Positions 21,754-33,232 are shown, counted from the stretch's first letter. The stretch is DNA of 64,000 nt from Oscheius dolichura (GCA_932521035.1 OW051496.1:1178001-1242000); one strand, 5' to 3'. The notes: generated by a model not told the origin, from the sequence alone. Numbers and translations are program-made.

Positions 21754-24097
21754 CTGCATATTGTACCAATTACAATTACAAAGACGATCAGCCATGGTTT
21801 GGGAAATAATCACAGAGGACATACCAGCCCACGTATAAGGAAGAGCTGCTCCATCTCGCCATCGTTCTCCATCGAATATTTCAACTCGACCCAGATGTAA
21901 ATCTTTTTTCTGCAATCCACCAATTGCGTAGATTTCTTGGTCAAGGATTATTCCAGCAAAAATTGCGGAAGGATATTTCATTGGCGGCAACGATTTCCAT
22001 GTTGTATTTGATTCTTGAGGGTCGAGCTCCCACACGGCGTTTGTTGGACCATTGCTATCCCCTCCACCAAATAGAATAAACTTATTTTCATAAGTAACGA
22101 GTGAATGAGCACAGAGGGGCTCTGGTAAATCAGTAAATTCAATCCAACTGTTATCTCCAGGATTGTAACATTCTGCAGTATCCGTCGGGTACTTTTCAAT
22201 CAATCCACCACAAATAATTATTTTATTGTTCCATACTGCCGCTGCTGCATGAGATCTGGCATGTTTCATATCTCTAAAATCTGTTAATAACCTGGTTTTT
22301 ATTTCTCCAAGTAAAAGAGAAAATCGAAACTAAACTCACGCCATTAATGTCCATTTATTCTCCTTCGGATCGTATCTTTCCACACTTTTTAGGATTTTTA
22401 TATTTTCATCTTCTCCTCCAAATACCCAAATATTTCCATTCCATTCCAAACAACTATTTGAAATCCCCCACCGCCCCTCATTCATATCAGCCAGTCGAAT
22501 CCATTTCAGATTTTTGTCCAATTTATACAAAGCTTTTGGATTCCTCCGACCACCAAATAAATAGATTTCTCCATTGAGATAGACTGTTCCACTACCAAAA
22601 GCCTCATAAGGTAATTCCAGTTCAATTTCAATCCATTTTGTTCTATCCCGGCTCAACACTGCCATCCCGACGAAGTCCGTTCTATTATTTTTCTCTCCTC
22701 CAATAATCAAAATCTAAAACTAAAAATAATACAACCTTGTAAAAAACTGTTTTTACCACTTCTTTCAGTTTTTCAACAAAAAAATCAACAATTTCCTTGA
22801 CTTTCAGCCTCTCGGATATTTCTTTTTTCCAACATCTAAAAAATGGTTGAAACACGGCGGGAGATAGACGATTTACCTTTTTATTAATTTTGCTATATCT
22901 TCATCAATTTTTGCCGAATCTATGGTCGGACGAAGCCCATCAATAATTGATTGTATAATTGTGTGGTCTGTCTCTCTCCTCCTCAACTCAGTGTGCGGCT
23001 GCCTGCAATGAAAAACTTTCATAAAAAGGAACAATTCTACGTTCTGTGGAATATTTCCCATATGGTAATCGCCAGTGAATAAACATCAGAGGCAGGACTA
23101 CATTCTCCCGTTTCATGTACTTCTGGTGCCATGTAATAAAATGTTCCAGCACTGAAAAAGACGAAAAGATTTTTAAAAGAATCCAATCTCACCCCGCGGT
23201 TGTAGTGGAATCCGAATATTTGGCAACTCCAAAATCGGCCAATTTCAGAATATTTCCGGCCACCAGGATACTGTAGTCAAATAAATTTATAAAACGGTCT
23301 CTATCCTACTTTGCCGGCTTAATATCCCTGTGCAGTATTTTATTGTCATGGAGATATTCGAGGCCTTCTCCAATTTGAACAATCCATTCACATACTTCTA
23401 ATAAATTGTAGGATTTATCGGGGTTGAAGATGACTGAATGGCACTTAATTAAAACATAAAAGAATCAAAACCATTTGTAAGACTTCCTTCTTCAAAATAT
23501 TCCATCACATAACCCAAATATCGTGATTTATCCACTCCGTCCCAGAGAATTCCGTATATTTCGACCAAGTTTTTATGTTTAATCTGGAATATTGACAAAA
23601 AGGTTGTTAATTTCAATTAAATTTACCTTGAGAAGAATGTCAACCTCCTTTTTATAATTTTCAAGAGGGTGATCTCTTGACCAGATAAACTTCTTGACTG
23701 CAATTTCCTTGGAATTATCGTTTCCAAATAGCCATGGAATTAGTCGAAAACTCTTAATTTTTCCTTTGTAAACGGTTCCTCCACCGCCCTTATCTATTTG
23801 TGTCAATGGAGTAAATTCCTTTTCAGTATAAAAGGGAATTTCTGGAAATACGATACTAATACAGTTGAAAATTTCAATTTCTCACCTTCGTCTAGGTTTT
23901 TACCGAACACAATTTTATGTAGTTTAAAATGTCTCACCTTTCTCGAGTTTTCTCAATTTTTCCTCCAATTCTTCTTTTTCTCTTCTCAATTTTTCCTCCA
24001 ATTCTTCTTTCTCCCTTTTCAACCTATCAATTTCTTGTTGTTTCTCAATAGCAATCGCCTGAGCTTCGTACATTGCCATGACAGGATCATCGCTCAT
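21754..24097 (-). CDS. Coiled-coil protein kinase with kelch domain, continuing into guanylate kinase
   Basis: Exon 1 (23937-24097) starts [20 protein letters not shown] and forms a short coiled coil of EKEEL heptads. The kinase follows, with [40 protein letters not shown] (asparagine split by an intron), LADFGVAK and FYYMAPEV, so catalytic residues are complete. A C-lobe end at 22755-22832 ([11 protein letters not shown]) leads to the kelch domain: [10 protein letters not shown] (22340-22713) and then [20 protein letters not shown] through [11 protein letters not shown] (21754-22273). Paralogous kelch domains stop about 5-15 residues after the ADRL motif; here the frame stays open and reaches the guanylate kinase domain. 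Function unknown; TKL-like kinase by appearance. Micro-exon structure between 23830 and 23937 is uncertain. Confidence 0.7.
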
Positions 24098-24945
24098 TTT
24101 TACAGCTGAAAATGAATTAAACTGAATGTAAGATGCAAAAAGAATGAGAAAATGGGCCGGCCGGAGGTTTATTGACTGCCTGATCCTGATAAGGGCGCAT
24201 TTTGGCCGTCATCACGGGAAGAAGACCGAATTCTGATCGGTTTCAACTTATAACATTTCAGGGTGCCCTTGGAAGTGTAACCGCTCTCATTTATTGTCTT
24301 TTTTTATTAATTGTCATTTTAGTGAATTTCTTTTCAGTATAAAAGGGAATTTCTGGAAATACGATACTAATACAGTTGAAAATTTCAATTTCTCACCTTC
24401 GTCTAGGTTTTTACCGAACACAATTTTATGTAGTTTAAAATGTCTTACCTTTCTCGAGCACAAGTTTTCTCAATTTTTCCTCCAATTCTTCTTTTTCTCT
24501 TCTCAATTTTTCCTCCAATTCTTCTTTTTCTTTTTTTGTTTTCTTCTCCAATTCTTCTTTCTCCCTTTTCAACCTATCAATTTCTTGTTGTTTCTCAATA
24601 GCGATCGCCTGAGCTTCGTACATTGCCATGACAGGATCATTGCTCATTTTTACAGCTGAAAAAATGAATTAAACTGAATGTAATGATGCAAAAGATGCAA
24701 GAAGAATGAGAAAATGGGCCGGCCGGAGGTTTATTGACTGCCTGATCCTGATAAGGGCGCATTTTGGCCGTCATCACGGGAAGAAGACCGAATTCTGATC
24801 GGTTTCAACTTGTAACATTTCAGGATGCCCTTGGAAGTGTAACCACTCTCATTTATTGTCTTTTTTTATTAATAAATCAATTTTGTCATTTTAGTGAATT
24901 CGTTTTCAGTATAAAAGGGAATTTCTGGAAATACGATATTTTAAA
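23816..24945 (-). repeat. Tandem duplication of promoter, first exon and start of exon 2
   Basis: A unit of roughly 510-570 bases occurs at about 23816-24326 and 24327-24897, with a third, partial copy at about 24898-24945. Each unit includes the exon-2 acceptor with AAATTCCCTTTTATACTGAA, the intron, exon 1 and its upstream region. Copy identity is very high. Confidence 0.85.
24450..24647 (-). CDS. Alternative or duplicate first exon, longer coiled coil
   Basis: This exon starts [20 protein letters not shown] and is the duplicate of the 23937-24097 exon, with one residue changed near the start and an added block [13 protein letters not shown], so its coiled coil is longer. A TTTTCAG acceptor sits about 10 bases upstream of both start codons, which fits spliced-leader addition if the organism is a nematode. 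It could serve as an alternative first exon for the downstream kinase-kelch gene or be a dead copy; transcripts would decide. Confidence 0.55.
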
Positions 24946-25129
24946 TTCTAAAAATGTTTACCGGACATTATTATTGTCCTTTTCTTTAAAAGAACAGCGA
25001 AAGTCGATAGGAAAGACGTTTGGTTGACAAGAAAGGAGAGGATAAGGGCACGGCCTGCTCCCCAATCCAGCGTCTTCCTTTACTGATTAAAAGAGCAAAA
25101 TTCTCACCATTTGTGCAGTTGAATGAAGC

Positions 25130-25900
25130 CCAATTGGGCTCGCCGTGGCGGACAGTAGAAAGCCCGGGCGCGCGTTCGCTACGAGAATCAAACATTTTAC
25201 CGTTAAATTTTTATGCATTTCTGATGCTTTCTCGTGTTTTACCAACCCCGAATTACTATGTGACGTGAGAGAAAAATGCAAAAAACCGAAGAATTGAAGA
25301 GATATGACAAATGACTGAGTTTTGTTCAGGGAAAGCACTTTTTGAGTTCAAAAATTGTTTTCGAGCTTTCTTTGTGTAATTCTTAGTATCAAAATGTAGC
25401 TCTCGATGTGATTATTCGTTTGCAACAAGAATTAGAACCACCCGGTGTCTGCACGTTGAGTAAAATATTTTTAAAGTAAGAATAAGGCTGCCCGCAAAAT
25501 GAAATTTTCAAATTTTGTTCAGCAATTTTCACATGCAACCTGAGTGCATCAAGAACTCTTTATTGCCTCAACGGATTTCATTTCTGTTTTTTGCAATCGA
25601 TAAAGGACATCAAACTGTCCTGGAGTGAGTTTTTTGGGAATCTACAGATGTAAAATGAACAAATGACAGCTATTTTAGTTTTCTTTTTGATATTTTCGGT
25701 GCATATACTTGTCAGATCTTACCCCAAAAACTCATTCAAGGACAGTTTGATGCTGTGAATCGATTGCAGAAAACAGAAATGAAATTCGTTGAGGCAATAA
25801 AGAGTTCTTGATGCACTCAGATGAGACACTTTATAATAGAAACAATTCCGTACGCAATCACGTACTTTCCAAAATTTGTTCAGGGCGGCGAGCTGTGCCA
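25130..25900. mobile_element. Truncated, reversed relative of the 17-kb transposon
   Basis: On the minus strand it begins CACAGCTCGCCGCCCTGAAC, like the inner left end of the 17098-18154 element. It shares an internal palindrome (GCATCAAGAACTCTTTATTG at 25550-25569 against its reverse complement near 25795-25815) and the GGTATCAAAATGT-type region. The outer terminal repeats are missing. Confidence 0.6.
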
Positions 25901-26393
25901 CCATGCCCGTTCAGTAAAAGCGCTTGATTCCTAATTTGTCAGCTCTACAGAAATAAGAACAAACAAAAAGCTTCGAGCATTCCTGGTCAACTTATCAAAT
26001 TGAACTGGTGTTATTCTTTTTTCAGAAGAAGTGAACCAGAAAGTAAATCTACCCTCTATTAAAGTGCTATGGTGTTTGTCTGTCTGTTTGTTTGTTTGTC
26101 TGTCCGACGGTAAAGGGATAAATTTCCGAATCCCCACAGGCGGCTGCTCTACTGACCAGACAGGTCAAGGGATTATTTTTAACCGTTTGAATTTTGGCGG
26201 TAAACATTTTTTTTAAAGGGAAAGCGGAACAGATCAAACGAAGCGAAACACAGTGTCTTTTACGCGTTTCTTCCTGCATAGACAGTGGCAAGCTTTGTCA
26301 AATTGGATCAGCTGCGCAGTGCTCACCTCACTGTTCTTCTATAAAGAAGTTGTTTATTTTTCTTTGTTTTTTACATAACTTTCTTAGCAACAA

Positions 26394-26590
26394 TGAAGTT
26401 TTTCTCGAAGTTTATCTACTTTCTGCCGTTACTTCTCTTCCCATCAGAAGGCTACTGCAGCGATGAAGAGATACGATCGGAGGAGTCTAGAAAGAGAGGA
26501 GATGCTGCCGAGGAAGCCGCCAGGAGAAGCCGCGCCTTTGATGAGAGAATGCGCAGAGAGACCAACTCAGATCCTTTAGGGTACAAATGA
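26394..26590 (+). CDS. Small secreted-protein candidate
   Basis: A 65-codon frame begins MKFFSKFIYFLPLLLFPSEG, a good signal peptide, and continues with a highly charged segment (DEEIRSEESRKRGDAAEEAA) to a stop. A possible donor GGGTACAA near the end could join a downstream segment at 26624-26809 that reads LPPQAAPAPRRPPDPL, but the phases I read do not agree. No family was recognised. Confidence 0.4.
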
Positions 26591-26839
26591 CTCTGTTCTT
26601 TAAATTGTTTTACAAAAATTTAGTTGCCTCCACAAGCGGCTCCTGCTCCTCGACGACCACCCGATCCTTTGTGTGCTCCTAACATGTTTCATTCGGAATA
26701 TGTCAGGATGTTAACATCAACCGGAGGACACTCTCCACGTCGAGATGAACAGAGGCGCAAAAGGCGGGCCGAGTTAGTACCACTTTCTGCTCGAAACAGT
26801 TCAATTTAGAGAAGCACAGTCGGTTAGCCAACCAGAAGA

Positions 26840-27800
26840 TAATACTGATGTGGAGGAAATTCTCCAGGAATCTTCTATTCAAGGGGTGATTACCGCAAGG
26901 AGATCCCGTGACGCAGAAGCCAAGAGAGTGAGGAGAGCCGAGGAGGCGGAAGAAGAGGTTGCCGCAAGACGAGCTCAGGACGCACAAGCGAAAAGATTGA
27001 CGAGAGCAGGAGAAACGGAGGAAGAAGCGGCTGGAAGAAGAGCCATGGAGACAGAGGCTATAAGACTGAGAAGGGATGGAGAAACAGACGAAGAGACTAT
27101 TGCCAGAAGAGCCGTAGAGGCATTAGCTATTAGAGAAAGAAGAGATGGAATTTCTACTACAAGTTGGTGAAGACCGTCTACCCAAGGACGAAGATGGAAA
27201 GATAGAGATTCCGGCGAATTTGAAAAGCACAGGAAACCTTATTGAAGAAATATCTGAAGGGATTCGATCCGGACCATTTGAATGCCAGGGCTATACTTTG
27301 TCCCAAAAATATTGATGTCGACGAGATGAACCAGCAGATTTTGGATAGAATGCCAGGTATATCGAAGTCCTACCATCCGCACAAGTTTTATAGGAGAACC
27401 CCGAGTGTTTTTGAGTGCGGATGCCGTTGTGCAGGACGACGCCGGCGGCTAACTTCATCTGACCGACGAGTTCCTGAACACGCTGACTCCCTCTGGCCTA
27501 GCTCCCCATCGTCTAGAACTCAAAATTGGAGCTATTGTGATGCTTAATCGGAATCTGAATGTGAAACGAGGATTGTGTAACGGGACCCGTTTACAAGTGA
27601 TCAGCAGAAGAAATGCAATCCAGTGCAAATTTATAAATGGTGTAAGAAAGGGAAAGTCTGTTATTATCGTGGGAGTTTGTGGGAGTTTGTGGTGCTTTCC
27701 GTGGATGGAGTTGTACTTTACCCCAAAGGACACTGTCCAGACGCAGCCCGCCGAAGGCGGGCGTAGCGGCTGGTTATTAAATATTGCTAACATGCTAGTC
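26840..27800 (+). pseudogene. Decayed Helitron-type PIF1 helicase
   Basis: The first part (26850-27170) is a repeat of arginine- and glutamate-rich units (RRAQDAQAKRLTRAGETEEE and similar) of the sort found in N-terminal regions of Helitron-associated proteins. Next come the C-terminal blocks of a PIF1-like helicase: LPKDEDGKIEIPANL, ARAILCPKNIDVDEMNQQIL, then DEFLNTLTPSGL and HRLELKIGAIVMLNRNLNVK with GLCNGTRL in other frames. Frame changes around 27230 and 27360-27480 and missing Walker motifs show that it is inactive. Helitrons are rolling-circle transposons. Element ends were not found. Confidence 0.65.
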
Positions 27801-27980
27801 CATGTGTATAAAAAAAATTAGAAGCAGAAACAATACAAGAATCAAAAGGAATTCATCAAATTCTATTTTCGATTCGATTGCGTTGTAAAACATTGCTAAC
27901 ATGCTTGTCTATGTGTTAAAAATAAGTAGAAGCAAAAGCAATACAAGAATCAAAAGAAATTCATCCAATTCTATTTGCTG
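27783..27980 (+). repeat. Two imperfect tandem copies of about 87 bases
   Basis: ATTGCTAACATGCTAGTCCA at 27783 recurs as ATTGCTAACATGCTTGTCTA at about 27892, followed by shared AATACAAGAATCAAAAG and AATTCTATTT blocks. Confidence 0.75.
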
Positions 27981-28700
27981 TGTTGCTCTCACTTTTCCAC
28001 TGTTAGTATCAAACGTTACATGCTCAGTGATACTGCAAAAGAACCGCTATCGAATGTAGATAATTTAGCAAGAAAAATAATATGGAGGAAACAAGTACAA
28101 GCAAAGAAATAAATAAATTTGTCGATGAAACGATTTTTTCACAAAAAGGACGCTAACGAAAAACACAGCCCGCGAAAATTGATAATCGACAAGATCAACA
28201 AAATTTTTTACTGCGGTAGGCTCCCTTTAAGTCAATAATAGCGACTTGTTGAGAGTCGCCAATCAGAATACAAAATTAGAGACGAAACACTAGGAAATAC
28301 CATCTCTCGAACCACTATGACGATCCGATTCCATGGTGACATTGGCAAAGTAGATATATATTTTGAGCTCTAATGCCAACATTCGCCAACTGAAAGAAAT
28401 TATTATAAAATCAGAGTTTCGCCTTCTGTATTCTTCCAAAAACTGATTTCTTCCAAAAGCTATTGGTCCGTTGTATTGTATTCGTACAGTCATCGTACAG
28501 TCACCGTCTTTAACAAAAGTCCCGGTCAATAAGAACAGATAACGCCTCTCGAACAGATAATGCCTCTCGCCACTTCATTTCAGCCATCTGCGGAAGTACT
28601 TGTCTCCTTCTTTTCCTCAGTCACAACTGATTATCACAAGGACTTTTTCTATCATTCCGAAACATTTAGGAAGGAACACTAATCGTTGAACTTGCGCAGA
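27981..28700. other. Intergenic stretch, no gene seen
   Basis: The region is AT-rich with only short frames. A 10-20-base near-repeat (CGTACAGTCATCGTACAGTC around 28481-28502, GAACAGATAATGCCTCTCG around 28540-28570) is the only structure noted. It is the upstream region of the secreted-protein gene at 28701. Confidence 0.4.
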
Positions 28701-30174
28701 ATGGTTCTTTTTCTCCTACTATTGTCGTTGCTCTCAAGCAGCGTCTATGCAAATCGTGAGTACTTCAGGCATTTGCGATGAATCACAAATAACAAAACAA
28801 AATAAAGACCTTTTAGAGGAATGCACCACGATAAATATAACGGACAGCTGGGACTATCCAATGAATTGGCCCCCATTTAACCTGGCCTGGTGTTTGATTG
28901 TAAACGCCTATCCTTTTTATTTTTCTTAATAATTTGGGCTTTAGTTCGACTTCTCTCCAGACTCGTATGCTCAAATGAATGTGACAACGGGTGGCATGGA
29001 TAGTATTGACAGTATCACAATAGGCTATGCAGGTCAATTCCAAAGAGGTTCTATAATGTAAGAGCCGATAAAAAACAAGAAAACATGACAATTTTTGAGT
29101 TTAAAAGATCCAGACACCTCCTTAGCCGCCAGTTTTGCCGTTCCCTTTTACGTGAACGTGAGCAATGGTGGGCTTGCGGGGTCCAGAATGATGATCGCAA
29201 TTCATATCAAACTGTTTTCTAGTATGTTCAAAATTTCCGCAAAAATAAGAAATGAAAATGTAGATAATTTTGGGAAGAAGGTTCAACAAACCTTCACAAC
29301 TGGGTTGAACAATCCTCCGGGACTCTTGTATTTTGAGGATCTGCAGGAGGGAGCCACGTACAACTTCCATGCTGACAGTCAGATGGTTTGTCTGCAGCGA
29401 CACAGCTAACCGTTTCCAGGGCTACCTTCAAGTTACGTTTCCGTGGGGAGGATCTCCCCGTGACAGGGATCTCTGGAACATTTTTGTTTACGTAGATGGA
29501 GAGTTCAAATTTTCGTAAGTGCTAAGAGGTGTCACTGGCATCACACAATTCCCCAAAGCGTACTCTCTCATTCTGTGCTTTCAGAACTTACGACGTATAC
29601 AATGGAAATTACCCAAACCCAATAAACGGAAGCGTGTCGCTCTATGTTGCACCGAGATTTTGGCCCAAAAATACGATTGGGGCTCTTCTCTTCAGTGACA
29701 ACAGCAGTAAGTTTTAATTATTGACCAAAGTTGAAGAGATATCACTAAATTCGTGAACATGCAACTTTAGGGAAAATGCCATTTTTTACATAGTGAAAGT
29801 GGAGATTCATTTTCGTGTGATTCTATTGGGGCTTTTCAGATTTCAAGGAGATCTACAACACTACAGTTGCTTATGTGCCGGTGGATCAGACATCTTTGAC
29901 GCGGACCTATCTTCTGCCTGTCCCTGACCAGGGACTTGACACTGCTTTAACAATTATCGGAGATAAGAATGGCTCGACTCCCTTCGATGTCAGAACATTC
30001 ACAACGTCAGGCAATGATGCCTTCATCATTTATCTGGCAGGAGGAGTGGTTCAAGATCACCAGGGCGGCAGCCGTCTTCAACAGAACCAATTGCCATTAC
30101 GAGTTACAGGAAATCTGAACACTTTCTATGTTACAAAAGGCTCCGCGTCGATTAAAATTACTGTAAGTCCTTGA
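28701..30174 (+). CDS. Secreted protein of unknown family
   Basis: Exon 1 (28701-28755) encodes MVLFLLLLSLLSSSVYA, a clear signal peptide. Further exons with good borders start near 28819 (CTTINITDSWDYPMNW), 28946 (FDFSPDSYAQMNVTTGG), 29107 (SLAASFAVPFYVNVSNGG), 29262, 29421 (GYLQVTFPWGGSPRDRDLW), 29583 and 29839 (VPVDQTSLTRTYLLPVPDQG), ending IKITVSP at 30174; AATAAA follows within a few bases. Tryptophan and beta-strand-like patterns suggest an extracellular beta-sandwich, and a distant resemblance to nematode CUB-like immune proteins is possible, but I could not assign it. It sits among other secreted-protein genes. Confidence 0.6.
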
Positions 30175-30339
30175 AAATAAAGTCTATGCAACTGGGAAAT
30201 GTTCTCGAGAGGGCCTGCGCCAGCTTATCTGCCGGGAATCCGGGCGCATTTCAACAAGATGAGAAGGCGAAAAAGAACAAAACATAGAAATCTATCGTCT
30301 TTATTCCGTCTGGTTCTTGTTTTACTGAAATACATGTTA

Positions 30340-30545
30340 GATTCGTTCTCTTCGTCGTCTTCTGGGCAGAGCAGAGTCCGACTTTGGCGAATGGTCCCCC
30401 CGCCGTTCGCCTTTTGTGTTACTCACCGGCCGCATTCAGATGGAAAATACTCTTTCCTATTGAATACCCGATGGTTTGCAGCCCCCTTACGGCGGTCGGG
30501 GTCCGTCCACGAGTGGGTCCCACAGCAGAAAAGCGTTTTAGGAAT
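30340..30545 (+). repeat. Fragment related to the SINE-like repeats
   Basis: The segment ending GGGTCCGTCCACGAGTGGGT then CCCACAGCAGAAAAGCG resembles the GGGACCCGTTCGCGGTGGGA part of the elements at 9640 and 15590. The match is partial. Confidence 0.35.
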
Positions 30546-30747
30546 TAGATATTAAGGATCCCGCCCGTACTCTTCATTTCTGTATCATAAGTCAGCGGCT
30601 GACGAGACTAATGCCTGTTCAAGTGACGCTCAATGATAAAAAATGCCCTCAAATAAACAGAAATGAGTCAGACGCGTGACGTTTTCTTATAGACGAATGG
30701 ACTGGAAAACCGGTTTTCTGTCTTATTCTTCTTGAAACGTCGCAACG

Positions 30748-30755
30748 TATAAAAG
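30748..30755 (+). promoter_or_regulatory. TATA box of the 30817 peptide gene
   Basis: TATAAAAG lies 69 bases upstream of the start codon, a normal distance for a short 5' untranslated region. Confidence 0.55.
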
Positions 30756-30816
30756 TGATCGAGATGGAAAGAAAAGTAACTGACCCCTTCCCTTCGTGTT
30801 CTTGTGCTCTCCTAAA

Positions 30817-31038
30817 ATGAAGATATTCTTTTTCTGCTTATTTCTAATTTGTACAGCTGCCGCCTTTGTGAATCTCGCTGCTGATGGAGAAGATCACAAA
30901 CTGAATAAGAGGCAGGGTATTCCTGGCTGGAATCCTCGTTATGGAGTTGGACCCGTCATTTTACCTGGTGGTCCTTTTAGTGAGAAAAATACAGAAGCTA
31001 TTTCCACACGCGAGCCTTCAGGTAGCGGCAGGAAATAG
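30817..31038 (+). CDS. Small secreted peptide precursor
   Basis: A single-exon frame of 73 codons starts MKIFFFCLFLICTAAAFVNL, a strong signal peptide. A short acidic pro-segment (AADGEDHKLN) ends in KR, a classic prohormone cleavage pair. The rest begins with glutamine (QGIPGWNPRYGVGPVILPGG), which could cyclise to pyroglutamate, and is rich in glycine and proline. This layout fits a secreted defence peptide or neuropeptide-like product. No family was recognised. A TATA box is upstream. It is not a paralogue of the two proline/arginine-rich genes nearby, as its exon layout differs. Confidence 0.6.
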   Translation: MKIFFFCLFLICTAAAFVNLAADGEDHKLNKRQGIPGWNPRYGVGPVILPGGPFSEKNTEAISTREPSGSGRK

Positions 31039-32033
31039 AAGAACTGTGCAAAAATGATAAATGCTGTTGTTCTCATCGTTATTTTGCCATGAATGATATT
31101 GGAAAGCTTTATTTTATGACAAAAAGACATCAAAACCCCAGAAAAAATACCCTTATCGCAAATAAATATCCAATATATACAATAACATTCATCTTCTCCG
31201 TCAATGACCTTAAGATGTTCGACTTCTACTGTGTGATGCTATTTTCCTCGCCGTCGGTTTAAACACCTGTGGTGGTCGTTCCCATCTTTAAAATAAAAAA
31301 AAAATCTTACAATCCAAGAAGTTGAAGCAGCTATCAGCCAACGGAGGAAACGGTAATACTGAAACGGTCCTTTCCTCTCGCGACTTTATACTATTGGTGA
31401 AAGCTTACTCTGCCATGATTGATTGATTATCCATTGATGGATTGACAGCCGACCAATTGATTACAGAGAAAAATCATTCCTTCTTATCTAGCCACCAAAA
31501 GTAATTAAATTCAAAAATACCGCACCTATTCCCGAGATTGCTGAGCGAATTTTCGCCGATAAAATGACTGAAAACTATTTAGAGGCGGCCATATATCGAT
31601 ACTGGGCATTGCAATTGGAGGCGAAGACATAAAATCCGAACGTGGATGGATTTATACTAGAAATAAAGATTTCTTCAATCGTTTATAGGTTTTATGAAAT
31701 CCGTAAAAGTTGCTGATTTGATTCACTTTCATTGTTTGCTTCCAATCACCGGCTCCAACCATTCTTATCGAACTTCTTACGTTTTTTCAGTTACCGTATC
31801 CTTTTCCGGACTTCCTTCCGAAACTCACTTCTCTACTAACGAGTCAGTAACATTTTTCTGTCCAATCGCTATGGAAGAAAGGCAGAATTATCTAGAGCGA
31901 ATGAAACTTTAGCAGCCGTCTCCATTTTTTCTATCACATTGTTTCAGTAAATTGATAAAATCCGCCCCTAGACTTGTTTGAAATTGGCTAAAGGAGAAGA
32001 AGCGTTTATTTCCATCAAAAACATGACAAAAAG
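31039..32033. other. Intergenic stretch with one possible terminal exon
   Basis: An exon-like segment at about 31490-31631 (+) reads PPKVIKFKNTAPIPEIAERI and ends LEAAIYRYWALQLEAKT before a stop, preceded by a TATCTAG acceptor-like site; AATAAA follows at about 31661. No upstream exons were found. A shared TATA-containing block occurs at 31682-31701. Nothing else is evident. Confidence 0.3.
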
Positions 32034-33066
32034 TTAGTCACGAATAAGGACTGGTCGCCCTAGTGGAGCAATGGGCAATGGAATGGGCCGTGGAATGGGT
32101 CTTGGAACGGGTCTTGGAACGGTCTGCGGAAGTCTGGGAGGTAGAGGACGAGACTTTGGAATGGTTGGTGAGACGGGCTTCGGTATGGGACGAGGTCTTG
32201 GCCGGACTGCTGGCTTGCCGGCGGCAGCGGTACCGACGGCTAGCTGAAATTGAATATTTTGAGAAATTTCTAGGTTTGGGAGTCGCTACTTATGCTCTCG
32301 ATTAAATTTTGGAGCAATGTTCGCATATTATTTGGCAAAAATCCCAATTTTCTCTTTTTTTTGCTCCGTTTTCTTTATAAGAAATGCAATCAGCCGTCTG
32401 TTACAATCCCAGGCATATGCAGTCCGGTTTTTCGTCAAAAAAGCTCAATTTAAAAAAAAAATAAAAGTTCACAGTATGCTTCAAATAGCAAAATGTCTTT
32501 CTCATTGTCTTGTTCTCTTCAGAAGAGTCACAACAGCGGATTCTACAACTGTAATTTCGAAAAAGGGGGTTTTACAACTCATCCGACCCGCTTCGACCCC
32601 AAATGTGAACAATCTTGACCCGATTTAGTCTTTGTTCAACTTTTTTCAATTTGAAAAAGACAGAGACAGAGAAAAAAATATAAAAGTTGTTCCATTTTCT
32701 TCATAAAATGTTAGACTATCCGTTGTTACAGTAATCCTATCTCAGAGAGACAAAATTCAAACAATTGGAGGAGAACGAATTTCAATTTCTTGGGATTCGT
32801 GGGTTTTACTAATAGACGCCTTCAAATTGTTGATGCTTAGTATTCGGAAAATGTTGTAACCCAAAAAATTTGTTTCACTTTTCAATAAAACTAGATGTCT
32901 TTTTTTGATTCTGCTAGGAATATTCTTTGTCGGAATAATTTCAACAAACTACAGTATACTGGTTCCTATCCCCGTTTTCTTAGAAAGGAGAGGGCATATT
33001 TCAACGGAGGGAAAAATCATTTACCAGAGCCAGAATGAAGAAGAAGGAGAGGAGTAGAAAGCGCAT
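32034..33066 (-). CDS. Secreted proline/arginine-rich peptide precursor 1
   Basis: Exon 1 (33025-33066) is 42 bases and encodes MRFLLLSFFFILAL. A phase-0 intron (33024-32244) leads to exon 2 (32243-32034), which completes the signal peptide with LAVGTAAAG and then encodes about 60 residues of PRPRPIPKP, KSRPLPPRLPQ, VPRPVPRPIPRPIPLP and GRPVLIRD. Exon 2 has 22 prolines, 10 arginines and 3 lysines in 69 residues, with a single acidic residue. AATAAA lies 24 bases after the stop (32005-32010). The composition matches proline-rich antimicrobial peptides, which enter bacteria and bind ribosomes or chaperones; that role is inference. Total length 83 residues. The paralogue at 45901-47515 has the same exon plan, which argues strongly that the gene is real. 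Confidence 0.75.
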
Positions 33067-33232
33067 GATAGAAGGCCAATATTAGAGGCAGTGGCAGTAA
33101 CTTATTTATACGGGTTGAAACCGGGTAAAAGTTAACAAAAACAGGATGCTCCGATAAGGAAGAGGAAAGGTGACCAAAATAACAACTACGCTGTACGATG
33201 AAGTCATACCGAAGAGGGAATCTTTGTTGTGG

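Noticed and set aside
23798-24659. Phenylalanine-rich plus-strand frames
   Set aside because: They are the reverse of the glutamate/lysine coiled-coil exons on the minus strand.
32063-32305. Plus-strand glycine/tryptophan-rich open frame
   Set aside because: It is the reverse of the proline/arginine exon, whose minus-strand reading has a paralogue, splice sites and a polyadenylation signal.
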